Origin: Phymatolithon calcareum
Lineage: Eukaryota; Rhodophyta; Florideophyceae; Hapalidiales
Assembly (NCBI GenBank): GCA_977006965.1
Contig: OZ345367.1
Coordinates: 1,364,001-1,428,000 of the forward strand
Reading direction: 5' to 3'
Length of the DNA stretch: 64,000 nt
The notes under the pieces are model-generated. The model searched no databases and had not been told where the DNA came from. It worked only from the letters and a program-made list of their open reading frames with translations. The translations under genes and the position numbers were made by a program. Positions within the stretch are counted from its first letter, which is position 1, and each line of letters opens with the position of its first letter. Of this stretch, positions 1-10,265 are shown in pieces.

Positions 1-532
1 TGCCGTTCGTAGAGCATTCCCCGTTGTCACAGCATATCTCCAGGCCGCATTTGCCGATCTCACAGCATTTCCCGTTGTCACAGCATTTCCCGTTGTCCCC
101 GTTGCCGTTGCCATTGCCATTACCATTACATTTCTCGCCCTTGTCCTTGCCCTTGCATTTGCCGTTCGTAGAGCATTCCCCGTTGTCACAGCATATCTCC
201 ATGCCGCATTTGCCGATCTCACAGCATTTCCCGTTGTCACAGCATTTCCCGTTGTCACAATCACAGTCACCGTTGTCTCCATACTCTGTGATTTTGGTCA
301 GCCTTCCGCGCTTGTCGTAGATACGAGCCTCTCCGGTGTAGACGAGACCCACCTTCCTCCCACTGCGTGTGCAAATCTCCTGCGAGAAGCACTGCGGTCC
401 TGTGACAAAGTTGAACGTTTGCTGGTTGTTGCAGAACTTGAACATGCACGAGTCACAACCTGGGAACGCGGATGTTGCAGATAGAATGGCAGAAAGCATG
501 CACACTGTGAATGCAAGGCGAATCGTATTCAT
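1..532 (-). CDS. Secreted cysteine-rich repeat protein, left-arm copy (partial)
   Basis: This is the mirror copy of the gene at 3456-4634, lying in the left arm of a large inverted repeat. It starts at the ATG complementary to 530-532 with the same predicted signal peptide (MNTIRLAFTV...) and cysteine-rich N-terminal domain, then enters the repeat array and runs off the window at position 1. It differs from the right copy in the array: the first asparagine-glycine tract is 18 bp (three NG pairs) shorter, and the second repeat unit carries the CGLEICC variant where the right copy has CGMEICC. I see no stop in the visible 177 codons, so it may be functional. The role is unknown; a cell-wall or surface role is a guess from the signal peptide and cysteine content. 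Confidence 0.75.
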   Translation of the reverse strand, partial: MNTIRLAFTVCMLSAILSATSAFPGCDSCMFKFCNNQQTFNFVTGPQCFSQEICTRSGRKVGLVYTGEARIYDKRGRLTKITEYGDNGDCDCDNGKCCDNGKCCEIGKCGMEICCDNGECSTNGKCKGKDKGEKCNGNGNGNGNGDNGKCCDNGKCCEIGKCGLEICCDNGECSTNG

Positions 533-602
533 GTTGTGTGAGTTGTTGGAGTTTGCGCTTGAGAATGTGAGTTGTGAGCAGTAGGTTGGGAATCTCGCTC
601 GA

Positions 603-611
603 CTATTTATG
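603..611 (-). promoter_or_regulatory. TATA-like box of left cysteine-rich gene
   Basis: Mirror of the cataaatag box at 3377-3385. It lies about 71 nt upstream of the start codon at 532. Confidence 0.45.
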
Positions 612-821
612 CTTGTCTGACCTCGATGTGTTCTGCACTGTAGCTGGGGCAAAGAACACATGTAGGTGACATAGTTGGGTGGATCTTGTACGTTTTGTTC
701 TTCAGCTTAAATATATTGTAACACTCTACAGTATACACCGTGTGGACGACAAAAATCATTGACGCACAGTTGAATTCTCTAGTAGCGTTCAATTTAGTGG
801 ACATAGAACGACAGAATTCAT

Positions 822-951
822 TTCATTTTGCCTTTTCCCCTGATGGGGCTAGAAGCGATACGAGGGTCTAATTTCTTCCATTCTATCCCGTCGTTAGCGA
901 GTTTGACTGCAGCTTTCACGTCTCGTCCAGGTGCGTCACCAAAGAGTGATT
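822..951 (-). mobile_element. 130-bp retroelement 3' fragment, left-arm copy
   Basis: Mirror of the insertion at 3037-3166, with the same 12-bp flanking duplication (810-821 and 952-963). It was in place before the arm was duplicated. Confidence 0.6.
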
Positions 952-1336
952 GACAGAATTCATAAATGCATCGATCAGAGAAGGGAGAAGTATTCGTTGA
1001 ATGGATGCTTATTAATTAGTACCGGTAGGTACAGTAATCAGTAGACAAACATGATGGACTTCACTCGGTTTTTGCCAGTCATAGTTCAAAAATTTGAAGA
1101 AAGATTCATCGATTCCTACAGGTATTGCATCTCCTCGCTCAAGAAGGGGGACGAGATATTAGAAGCAAGTGGCTGTGTCGTAAAGAAGCAACATGCTTCT
1201 CATTTCTCGTGTGAGGAAAAGACAGGGAATGCGCGCGCCGTGAGCTCCGTGGGAGTGAAGAGCTGGAACAGCTGGAATTCCCAACTACAGTATTGTATGA
1301 CACTGTAGAAAACTGTATCATGCTCTACAGTATCAT

Positions 1337-1707
1337 CAGGGGAATGTTAAGGGGGGGAGAAACGCAAACCCGGTGTCATATCACTTCGTAACAAACATTC
1401 TAATAAAAACGAGGCGCGCGTTGTGCATAGCGATTTATGAGGATAACGCTGTATCAAAAATTGTCGCCAAAGCTTTGACGCCAACCTTAATTCTAGTTAT
1501 TTCTTACCAAGAAACGAGTCGAGCAACGAGAGCTGCCGCTACATTAGGAACTCCTAATGTTCCCATGATTTCCTTTTATTTCTCTGGTATTTCTATGATG
1601 CGATCTTCGCCCTAATGTTTCTTTTTCAAAAGGGCTCGATATATGATAATCTTGGAAAAACGGTATGACACAGGGTCTGCGTTTCTCCCCCCCTTAACAT
1701 TCCCCTG
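1337..1707. mobile_element. 371-bp TIR element (MITE), copy 1
   Basis: It begins CAGGGGAATGTTAAGG and ends with the reverse complement. The terminal inverted repeats are about 44 bp with few mismatches. It is flanked on both sides by GTATCAT (1330-1336 and 1708-1714), a 7-bp target duplication. The second copy at 2352-2722 has the same length and nearly the same sequence. An 80-codon open frame runs through both copies but resembles nothing I know, so I treat the element as non-autonomous. The superfamily is uncertain; CAGGG ends occur in hAT elements, but those normally make 8-bp duplications. Confidence 0.85.
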
Positions 1708-1714
1708 GTATCAT

Positions 1715-2351
1715 GTTGATCATGACTTACTGTAACTGAGCTCAGCGTGAGGTGGGAGTGAAGGGCTCGAACTGCAGGAATTCCTTACTACAATGTATCG
1801 TGTTGTACAGTACAGTATAGCGTCATGGCTCACTGAGCTATGAGTGTCGTACACCCAGGGGCATCAAAAGAAGGGGGAGGAAGGTGAATACAGTAAAGAT
1901 GATTGAGATCTCGAGATCTCTGGTTGAATTCACTCTGCGTTCCTTGATGCATTTGATTTAAGTTCCTTGCTTCCACACTCGCATGATTTGTCGCCTTTTT
2001 TTTGAAACCAACTTTACAAGGAGAACCTTCAACTGTTGAATTATACATTCTATTGTAAACTTTACCATACAGTATTGCTTCTGTATCCAAAGCCGAAACT
2101 CATCTCCACGTGTGGAATTTGTCGAAAATCGTCATTGATTGTACAATTATTAAACATTCTATTGGGCCTGGAGACGCAGCGTTGCATCGCTGGGGACCAA
2201 ATACGGTATGATCGCGAATTTATTGCCCTTTTTATAGAATCTATATGTGGGTGACGTGCATACCACCGTTTCAAGTGCATGCATATGCACTTAGAGTACA
2301 CTGTAGATAGTGCACTCGATGTTACTTGCGATGTACTCTACTTGGATGAAC
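1715..2351. other. Spacer inside the inverted repeat
   Basis: No convincing gene. It holds GTACAGTA-type words near 1806-1818 and short ORFs without recognisable content. Confidence 0.5.
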
Positions 2352-2722
2352 CAGGGGAATGTTAAGGGGGGGAGAAACGCAGACCCGGTGTCATATCACT
2401 TAGTAACATACATTCTAATAAAAACGAGGCGCGCGTTGTGCATAGCGATTTATGAGGATAACGCTGTATCAAAAATTGTCGCCAAAGCTTTGACGCCAAC
2501 CTTAATTCTAGTTATTTCTTACCAAGAAACGAGTCGAGCAACGAGAGCTGCCGCTACATTAGGAACTCCTAATGTTCCCATGATTTCCTTTTATTTCTCT
2601 GGTATTTCTATGATGCGATCTTCGCCCTAATGTTTCTTTTTCAAACGGGCTCGATATATGATAATCTTGGAAAAACGGTATGACACAGGGTCTGCGTTTC
2701 TCCCCCCCTTAACATTCCCCAG
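2352..2722. mobile_element. 371-bp TIR element (MITE), copy 2
   Basis: Same element and length as 1337-1707, with the same long terminal inverted repeats. It is flanked by GATGAAC (2345-2351 and 2723-2729), again 7 bp. It sits about 50 bp from the inner edge of the right arm of the large inverted repeat. Confidence 0.85.
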
Positions 2723-3036
2723 GATGAACCGACACTCGTCGAATCTGCCGCAGAATTCCGGAGGGTTCTGGTTTGACACGAGAAATGAGAAGCATGTTGC
2801 TTCTTTACGACACAGCCACTTGCTTCTAATATCTCGTCCCCCTTCTTGAGCGAGGAGATGCAATACCTGTAGGAATCGATGAATCTTTCTTCAAATTTTT
2901 GAACTATGACTGGCAAAAACCGAGTGAAGTCCATCATGTTTGTCTACTGATTACTGTACCTACCGGTACTAATTAATAAGCATCCATTCAACGAATACTT
3001 CTCCCTTCTCTGATCGATGCATTTATGAATTCTGTC

Positions 3037-3166
3037 AATCACTCTTTGGTGACGCACCTGGACGAGACGTGAAAGCTGCAGTCAAACTCGCTAACGACGG
3101 GATAGAATGGAAGAAATTAGACCCTCGTATCGCTTCTAGCCCCATCAGGGGAAAAGGCAAAATGAA
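3037..3166 (+). mobile_element. 5'-truncated retroelement 3' fragment
   Basis: 130 bp flanked by a 12-bp direct duplication (3025-3036 and 3167-3178). The same sequence recurs at about 14340-14475, where it ends in a TGAA-repeat tail. The + strand reads ...LFGDAPGRDVKAAVKLAND..., in line with the 14.3-kb copy. Target duplication, 5' truncation and a short repetitive tail fit a dead-on-arrival LINE insertion; the family was not identified. Confidence 0.6.
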
Positions 3167-3376
3167 ATGAATTCTGTCGTTCTATGTCCACTAAATTGAA
3201 CGCTACTAGAGAATTCAACTGTGCGTCAATGATTTTTGTCGTCCACACGGTGTATACTGTAGAGTGTTACAATATATTTAAGCTGAAGAACAAAACGTAC
3301 AAGATCTACCCAACTATGTCACCTACATGTGTTCTTTGCCCCAGCTACAGTGCAGAACACATCGAGGTCAGACAAG

Positions 3377-3385
3377 CATAAATAG
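3377..3385 (+). promoter_or_regulatory. TATA-like box of cysteine-rich repeat gene
   Basis: cataaatag lies 71 nt upstream of the ATG at 3456. Other small genes in the window have similar boxes at comparable distance. Confidence 0.5.
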
Positions 3386-3455
3386 TCGAGCGAGATTCCC
3401 AACCTACTGCTCACAACTCACATTCTCAAGCGCAAACTCCAACAACTCACACAAC

Positions 3456-4634
3456 ATGAATACGATTCGCCTTGCATTCACAGTGTGCATGCTTTCTGCC
3501 ATTCTATCTGCAACATCCGCGTTCCCAGGTTGTGACTCGTGCATGTTCAAGTTCTGCAACAACCAGCAAACGTTCAACTTTGTCACAGGACCGCAGTGCT
3601 TCTCGCAGGAGATTTGCACACGCAGTGGGAGGAAGGTGGGTCTCGTCTACACCGGAGAGGCTCGTATCTACGACAAGCGCGGAAGGCTGACCAAAATCAC
3701 AGAGTATGGAGACAACGGTGACTGTGATTGTGACAACGGGAAATGCTGTGACAACGGGAAATGCTGTGAGATCGGCAAATGCGGCATGGAGATATGCTGT
3801 GACAACGGGGAATGCTCTACGAACGGCAAATGCAAGGGCAAGGACAAGGGCGAGAAATGTAATGGTAATGGTAATGGCAATGGCAATGGCAATGGCAACG
3901 GCAACGGGGACAACGGGAAATGCTGTGACAACGGGAAATGCTGTGAGATCGGCAAATGCGGCATGGAGATATGCTGTGACAACGGGGAATGCTCTACGAA
4001 CGGCAAATGCAAGGGCAAGGACAAGGGCGAGAAATGTAATGGTAATGGCAATGGCAACGGCAACGGGGACAACGGGAAATGCTGTGACAACGGGAAATGC
4101 TGTGAGATCGGCAAATGCGGCCTGGAGATATGCTGTGACAACGGGGAATGCTCTACGAACGGCAAATGCAAGGGCAAGGACAAGGGCGAGAAATGTAATG
4201 GTAATGGTAATGGCAACGGCAACGGGGACAACGGGAAATGCTGTGACAACGGGAAATGCTGTGAGATCGGCAAATGCGGCCTGGAGATATGCTGTGAAAA
4301 CGGGGAATGCTCTACGAACGGCAAATGCAAGGGCAAGGACAAGGGCGAGAAATGTAATGGTAATGGTAATGGCAATTGCAACGGGGACAACGGCTTCTGC
4401 CCGACCACTTTCCGGGGCTTCACGTACAAGACGAACTTCCCTCTCAGGGCTTGTATTGGACACGATCCTCTCACGAGCGGCCAGAAGAACGCTCTCAAGA
4501 AGTGCCCCGAATGCATCATACTTCCAATCACCGCTGTTGAGTATGTGTCTGACGCAGTCACCGACGTTGTCGCTTCGAGCTATTATGGCCCCTGGGTGAC
4601 GGGTAGTGATAAGTGCATTGCATTCTCCTTTTAA
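3456..4634 (+). CDS. Secreted cysteine-rich repeat protein
   Basis: 392 aa. The ORF is open further upstream, but the ATG at 3456 is preferred because it starts a clear signal peptide (residues 1-22, hydrophobic core then SATSA) and lies 71 nt after a TATA-like box. A cysteine-bearing N-terminal domain (about 23-90) is followed by four near-identical units of about 53 residues. Each unit is rich in CCDNGKC, CCEIGKC and CSTNGKC motifs, then KGKDKGEKC, then a run of NG pairs. A unique C-terminal domain follows (about 310-392). The order of the CGMEICC/CGLEICC variants is M, M, L, L. Regular cysteines plus the secretion signal suggest a disulfide-bonded extracellular, possibly wall or metal-binding, protein. 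I do not recognise the family. Large open frames on the opposite strand are shadows of the repeats. Confidence 0.85.
   Translation: MNTIRLAFTVCMLSAILSATSAFPGCDSCMFKFCNNQQTFNFVTGPQCFSQEICTRSGRKVGLVYTGEARIYDKRGRLTKITEYGDNGDCDCDNGKCCDNGKCCEIGKCGMEICCDNGECSTNGKCKGKDKGEKCNGNGNGNGNGNGNGNGDNGKCCDNGKCCEIGKCGMEICCDNGECSTNGKCKGKDKGEKCNGNGNGNGNGDNGKCCDNGKCCEIGKCGLEICCDNGECSTNGKCKGKDKGEKCNGNGNGNGNGDNGKCCDNGKCCEIGKCGLEICCENGECSTNGKCKGKDKGEKCNGNGNGNCNGDNGFCPTTFRGFTYKTNFPLRACIGHDPLTSGQKNALKKCPECIILPITAVEYVSDAVTDVVASSYYGPWVTGSDKCIAFSF
3730..4385 (+). repeat. In-frame coding tandem repeat, ~159-bp period
   Basis: Four units encode the cysteine-rich modules. Nested AATGGT/AATGGC/AACGGC hexamers encode asparagine-glycine runs of variable length (longest at about 3858-3905). 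Units differ by single substitutions and hexamer number, as expected from slippage and unequal exchange. Confidence 0.9.
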
Positions 4635-4639
4635 GCAAC

Positions 4640-5220
4640 CTTCGACTATGTCATGTGCTTTTGTTAGACCCGTGTGCCCTTACAGTCGTTTTGCTTTTTC
4701 TCGGCTATAACTACTGACGAAGTCCCGATGTCTTTTCAGTAAAAGTTAATCTGCCTTCTGTGGAGAGACCCCCTTATCTCATAGTAGATCAAATTCTGTT
4801 TGGAGGTGGAAGTACGGACTGGTTTTGTCGCTTGGACCTCAAACAAGAAGTATAAAATCAGCAGCCATCCTGTTTTGAAGCAGCGCCCTTCTGGTACAGC
4901 TGGGCAGTTGCTCTCAGCAGAGAGCTTTGTTCACACAAGCATACCAGAGGGGGTCTATGGTGCTCCGGATATCTTGCGCTGGGGACGCATGAAGAGTGAA
5001 TCCCATCTGGAGCTTTTCGAGATTCATAATCTTGTGGGGATTTAAAGGGAGTGAATGCATGCGAGTGCGTTGGAAGCCCTGAGCTGCTGCAAGTGTGCAG
5101 AATCCGGGACCAGTATTGCAACTTTCAAACTTCGGATTGGTTTATACCATCACCATAAAGTGCACAAGAAATGCTGTGCTTCGGGATTGTGCAAATACTG
5201 TACTTTGTTGCTGATATATG
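4640..5220. other. Spacer after cysteine-rich gene
   Basis: No convincing gene. The open frames in 4800-5220 have no recognisable content. Confidence 0.4.
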
Positions 5221-5232
5221 GTATCCATTTCT

Positions 5233-5769
5233 CGAAGCCGAGTCACTGCGGAACTTCAAGCAACGATGCTACTGACAAGCTAGCTCGCAGGGGTGTTCGT
5301 GAACGAAGCCTGGTGGACCACCAGAGACTTCCACAGACACTCGAGGCGGCGCGATCCATCATCAATCCATCTTTTGAACCCAAGCCTATCACTACCCAGA
5401 CACTTCCCGACGGCTTTCCAATAGCGCACAGACGAGCTGAAGTGATCTTACACCAGTTGATTGGGGACTGTACCCGTCTGGTGGCCGCTTTTCGCAATGG
5501 GGCAACTTAGATCCAATGGCTTGCGATTCAGCACGCAATATACGTAACACCGGCTGTAGCGAAACAGTTGAACATGTATTACTACGCTGTGGTGGATGCT
5601 CTGCCTCCAGACGCAAATTTATTGGACGAGTGGGCACTAAGACTGTCGAGGAATTATGCCATGCGAAAAAACTAGACGTACTCCAGTTTGTAAACAACGA
5701 GAAGCTGTATCAAACAGCTTCAGAAGCTCATCTTTTGCGTGAGCGATCTTTCCGCAGTAAAGAAATAAA
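5233..5769 (+). mobile_element. 5'-truncated LINE, RNase H/zinc-finger end (family R)
   Basis: Encodes the end of a LINE RNase H domain (ATDKLARRG, matching ADELARRG in the copies at 22 and 57 kb) and the C-terminal CCHC-type zinc segment. The two parts are in different frames, so there is a frameshift near 5500. The tail is a short AT/AG-rich repeat. It is flanked by GTATCCATTTCT (5221-5232 and 5770-5781), a 12-bp target duplication. Non-functional. Confidence 0.8.
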
Positions 5770-5825
5770 GTATCCATTTCTATGTACAGTATTTTACACC
5801 TGTGATCGACGTTCTAGGTTTCGAA

Positions 5826-7147
5826 TCATGTGTTGTTACCACCAATAAAGACATGGCCCCCTCTACCACGAAACGGAACACATGCTTTAGCGATTCTCAT
5901 TGACTCTTTCGGAAGATCTTCGTTGTCCACCACAAATTCCTTGAACATTGGGCACAGTGAAAAGTCTTCTACAGAGGAAAAAAACTGCATCTTCGTCTTT
6001 CTGATCTTGTTCAGCATAACATTGCTTGTACCAAATAACCACACGTTTTAAACTTTGGTTTGCTCCGGCAATGCCCCGAACCACTCGTGCCACATACTTG
6101 GTAATGGAAACAGTAAGTGTTTCAAGACTTGTCACCTGTACACTAAAAGAATTATTGTCGAGGTCAACTGAATCTAAAGAGTATTTGTAGAGTTGTGAAA
6201 TATGAAGGTGCAGCGATTTGAGGCTGGGCTTTGGCAGGGAAAAGAAGTCTGCCAAAAAGCGATCGAAATTGCCTAAAACCAAAACAGATCTAGGTCTTTC
6301 AAGACCCGGAACAGATTTTTCACCTCTTTTAGTATCCTGTGGCGTTTCAGTATAGAATTGTCTATATAAAGTGAGCGGAAATAGTCTCTAAAAAGTCCGA
6401 TGAGTAGTATTCTTGAAATCCAAAACAGGAGCTTGCACGAAGATTAGAACATGCGCCCAAAATCTTGGTGATATGTGCAGGAGAAGGACATTGAGATGCT
6501 AACTTCTCAAACGCGAGAGAATGTAAGCGCGGCCCCAAATTCTGGGAAAGACACTCAACCAAGTCAAATTCGGTTTGTCGACTTTAGAATCCAAAAGCAC
6601 TAACATTGACAACATGGCAATTTCACACTAAATCCATCCCATATTCATCGTGGAACATCCTCATATCGAGCGTCAAATCCTCCAGGCTAGGCCCGACGGT
6701 TTCGAACATAGACCACAGGGTGCCTGAGACTTTCCTGTACTCCGTTAGTAGCTTCTGCCATCCGGTACAGTTCTTCGCAATGGCGCGGATCGTGGCTCGA
6801 CAGAGCTCTCTACCGCGAATTGCTAACTCACGAAGACTTCCTCTACATGCAAAAAGAATCTCTGACTGTTCGAAGTTATTTCTTCCGGAGTCAACGTGGA
6901 GGCATCAAAGAGAGGTGCAATTCTTCAAGACTCTCTGTGAGATCTGTGGGCGACAATTATGAATTAACAATCCCTCCAGTCCAGGTCGGAGTTCAGCTAC
7001 AAGTTTCTCAACAAGGCCCTTTCTATCGTTCGTGTTCATGTCGATGCGCAGCGCGTGAAAATCTTCAGACCTCTTGGATACGAACATGCTCAAACTCAGC
7101 AACTCAAGACTTGTGGCCGCGGCCAGAGTGCCACCGCTTTGCAGGAT
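5826..7147 (-). pseudogene. F-box/LRR-like gene, 3' part, split by retrotransposon
   Basis: Read on the - strand, broken frames follow the intact gene at 48297-50306 from its residue ~80 to its C-terminus. For example VGPSLEDLTLDMRMF matches VGPLLRVLIFEQDV, and the last codons (RGRGGHVFIGG) match RPRRVHVCVGS before the stop at 5826-5828. Frameshifts and stops occur near 6570, 6830 and 6905. The 5' part continues beyond the LTR retrotransposon, at 12866-12990. It is therefore a dead paralogue that was also the insertion target of the element. Confidence 0.75.
7143..7147 (+). repeat. Target-site duplication AGGAT (left)
   Basis: AGGAT immediately precedes the 5' LTR and recurs at 12866-12870 after the 3' LTR. 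Confidence 0.85.
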
Positions 7148-7675
7148 TGTTCACGCCGGAACACATCCGCGCCGAGGAAACCAAGGTAGGACCGGGACAC
7201 GGCGGGCGTGGCGGAGTTTATGCATCACTGGCTAGCAGGAGAGGCAGCGCTCGGCCACATCGGCCGTTATTGCCGATCCGCTTAGCGCCTCGGTCTGGAA
7301 TCACCAAAATGCCTTGAACCTTGTGTTTACGACCGACCTTGAATATCCCGAGTTTCGAAGATCATCTTCCGTCGGGGAGATTTCCTTTCCCGATATTTCT
7401 GTCAACTTCTGTATTAGTATGATTTGTTTTGTTCCCACGTTTTTTTGTTTTTCAATTTGATTGCATTCATGGCAATTGCCGAGCGGTAATTACCCTACCC
7501 TAGATTCCGGCCGACGCCGCTAATGCAGAGCTGTCATTTTCTGCAGCTGGACTTGCGATGGCAAGAATAAAAGCTTGAGTGCACCTTCCCATGCAGGGAG
7601 GGGTAACCATTCTGGTGCCCAATTTTGTTGCCGGCCAGACGTGCGCGGACGCGAGCCCAGGCGGGAGTACTAACA
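7148..7675 (+). repeat. 5' LTR
   Basis: 528 bp, TGTT...AACA, with AATAAA at 7566-7571. By eye it differs from the 3' LTR at about ten positions (roughly 2 percent). Confidence 0.92.
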
Positions 7676-7745
7676 AAGCGCTTTTCTTTTAGGAGCATTT
7701 CTGTCTGGACTGCTACGCGTGCTCTGGCATCGCGATCCGTTCGAA

Positions 7746-10265
7746 ATGTCAGGAGTTGGTGTCTCAACGATTTCGCCACCGGAACTCAAGACTGTCCGCG
7801 GCGACGACATTGTAATATTCGACATTTCGTACGAACGGTATGTTCGTCAAATCCAAGAAGTGAACCTGAATCGCAGCACAGCGCAACGAATTGCGCCGGC
7901 CGGATTCAAAGCCTGCGTCTCTGCCGAACTCCTTCGTTCGCTGGTCGCAATTAAAACGTTTGATGGCTGCGAGGACGTCGCAAGCGTTACGGATGAAAAC
8001 GTCAACGAGTGGGTCAAGAGCAGAACTCGGTGCACCGTTGATGACATATCTAGTCATGTTCGAGACGCACTAAGCTGTGTAAGGTTCAAACCCGATCGCT
8101 CGGACCCGCAAGGTGCAACTTTGCAATTCTTTGCTGACGCAATGACCAAACTCCGTCGCAACCGCGTTGACCAAGCCATTTCAGAGTCTGGAAAGACAGT
8201 TATGACTCAACTAATTCCTAAGCTGGAGCAAAGTATTGTGCGCGAGACTGTCCAATCCGGCCACGAGTTCTGGCCTAAGGATAAGCGCTACGACTTTCAA
8301 TTTTTCATGCAGAAGGTTTCCGCAATTTCCGTAGAGTCTGCCAAGTACTCTCGTAAGCGAGGAAATGACGACCACAGCAATCGCCTTCCGTCACCATCGT
8401 CGAATCATAAAAAGAAGAAGGTGGCTTCTTTTCGAAGGGAATCTACCAGCACAGGGAAGAAATGCGACGATCCTGAGCCGTCGAGGAGCGGGAAGAAGCT
8501 TAAGAAGGCTTTCACATGGACTGAACCATGCCTGAACGACGAATGTGATGGTATCCATCCAGTGAAGGATTGCAAGGACACATCGGACGAAAAGAAAAAG
8601 TCCCTTCTTAAGAAGTACCGTGAAGATAAAGAGAAGAAGCGAAAGGCCGCGCTTGTATCTCTCAAGCACACTGAAGTCAACGACGGTCGTTGGTCTCTCC
8701 TTCTGCAAGACAAGTACGAATGTGTGGCTCTGGGTTGCAACGGAGCGGATTACAGTGCCATTCCAAGGAGCATTGTCGACGAGTTGACCAATTCGGGAAT
8801 CTTGTTTCCGACAGTTCCTCTCAATCCACCACTGCAATTGGACACTGCCATTAAGCTCCCAGAGTCATCTCCGATCATAGCATCTTCGAAGGTGCAGCTA
8901 TCAGTAACTTTATATCTTCCGTGCGGTCCGCTTCGACTCCGCAGAGTTGATTTTATGGTGGTGGACCAGGAAATGCACGAAGTTCTCCTGGGAAGACCGC
9001 TTCTACAATGCCTTGGTTTTGATTTAGAGACCCATCTTGAGCAAGTCCGTTTTAAGTTCGACAATGTGGACGTTTCGGACTTGATGGCTAAAGGCACGAA
9101 ATCATCGAACACAGGGACTCTCAGCACTCTATCAACATATGGAGGTCTTTGGTACAACCGTACTGAAGACGACCCTAGTCCTCCTCCTGAATCAGTGGGA
9201 GCGAGCATTGGCGCCGATGTCGAGACTGAGGTACAGGATGCGCTGAATCTTGCCGTGGAACAAGCGAAGAATAACGGAATGTCGATTGAAGACTTGAAAG
9301 GCATGATTGTCGAGTTTCGGGACATTTTCAGGGTACTCCTCCGGAGAGATCCACCTGCCAAAGTCGAACCGATGGAGATCCGTTTGAAAGACAACCACCG
9401 TCCTGTTCGGGCGACACAACGTCGCTACGCACCGCCTCAAGCAGCTTTCATAATATCCACCATTAATGCCCTCGAGAAGGTTAACGCTGTCTTTCGAAAC
9501 CCTCAATCTCGTTGGGCAAGCCTTGCACTTGCCGTGGCCAAGCCGGGGCCGGACAAGTTTAGCTTCACTGTAGACCTCAGGGCACCGAATAGTGTGACCA
9601 TCCCAGAGGCGTACGCTATGCTGAAATCCTCAGCGGGTGGCAAATTCTTCGCAAAGCTGGACATGTGCCATGCGCATTGGCAAATACCTCTACATCCTCA
9701 CTCGCAGGAAGCACTGTCCATTCAGACTCCGATCGGTGTATTCACCCCTACTCGCGCTCTGCAAGGCAGCACAGATGCGGGTAACCACTTTCAGTCGTCG
9801 ACTTCGAAGGTTTTCTCGGAGATTCAGTCATGCTTGCTGCAATGGCAGGATGACTTTCTCATGCATGAAAAGTCCGAAGTTGCCCTTTTGGCAAAAATCA
9901 GAAGGTTTTTTGAGCTTTGTCTCGAGTTCGAACTCAAGCTGCACGCAAAGAAGGTCTCGTTTTTCCAACGAGAAGCTACGTTTTGTGCACGAATTCTCGA
10001 TGCGGACGGCGTCCGCTATGACCCGCGTGGACTTGAAACTCTGATGCACATGCGTGTTCCAGAGATGGGTTCTGATCTTCAGCAGTTTCTATGTGCGACG
10101 AACTGGATGCGAAACAGCATTCCTTGCTATGCTGAAGTCGTCGCACCTCTCCATCGGCTAATGGAAGATTGCTACGCGAAGGTCAAAAAGCGTACCAAGC
10201 GAGCAGTCAAAACATTTCGTTGCATGGCCTTTGGGGGGACAACCATTCATCTTCTTTCAAGATGA
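7746..10265 (+). pseudogene. Gag-protease-reverse transcriptase region of LTR element
   Basis: 839 codons from ATG 7746. The first ~250 residues are gag-like. At about 8530-8575 there is a C-x4-C-x3-H-x4-C knuckle. A retropepsin-like segment follows: LGCNGADYSAIP near 8730, then VLLGRPLL near 8980. Its catalytic position reads C-N-G-A rather than D-T/S-G-A. The reverse transcriptase (about 9380-10000) has FFAKLDMCHAHWQIPL, but its catalytic box reads WQDDF (9843-9857) where Ty3 elements usually have [FY]xDD. The frame ends at 10265 through a frameshift; RNase H continues in another frame from about 10169. Confidence 0.85.

Larger units (their letters stand above)
1..1212. repeat. Left arm of large inverted repeat
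   Basis: Position x on the + strand matches position 3988-x on the - strand, apart from an indel in the repeat array of the gene. Identity stops abruptly after about 1212 (right-arm partner about 2776). It contains the left copy of the cysteine-rich gene, its promoter and a 130-bp retroelement scrap. The outer end lies beyond the window. Confidence 0.9.
2776..3987. repeat. Right arm of large inverted repeat
   Basis: Inverted partner of 1-1212. The arms are separated by about 1.56 kb that holds the two MITE copies. The arm probably continues past 3987 in the repeat-rich coding region, but its partner is outside the window. Confidence 0.9.

Noticed and set aside
3504-4561. Long open frames on the - strand (319 and 297 codons) and a second + frame across the cysteine-rich gene
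   Set aside because: They are shadows of the in-frame tandem repeat, whose period is a multiple of three so all frames stay open. The + frame with signal peptide and cysteines is the real one.
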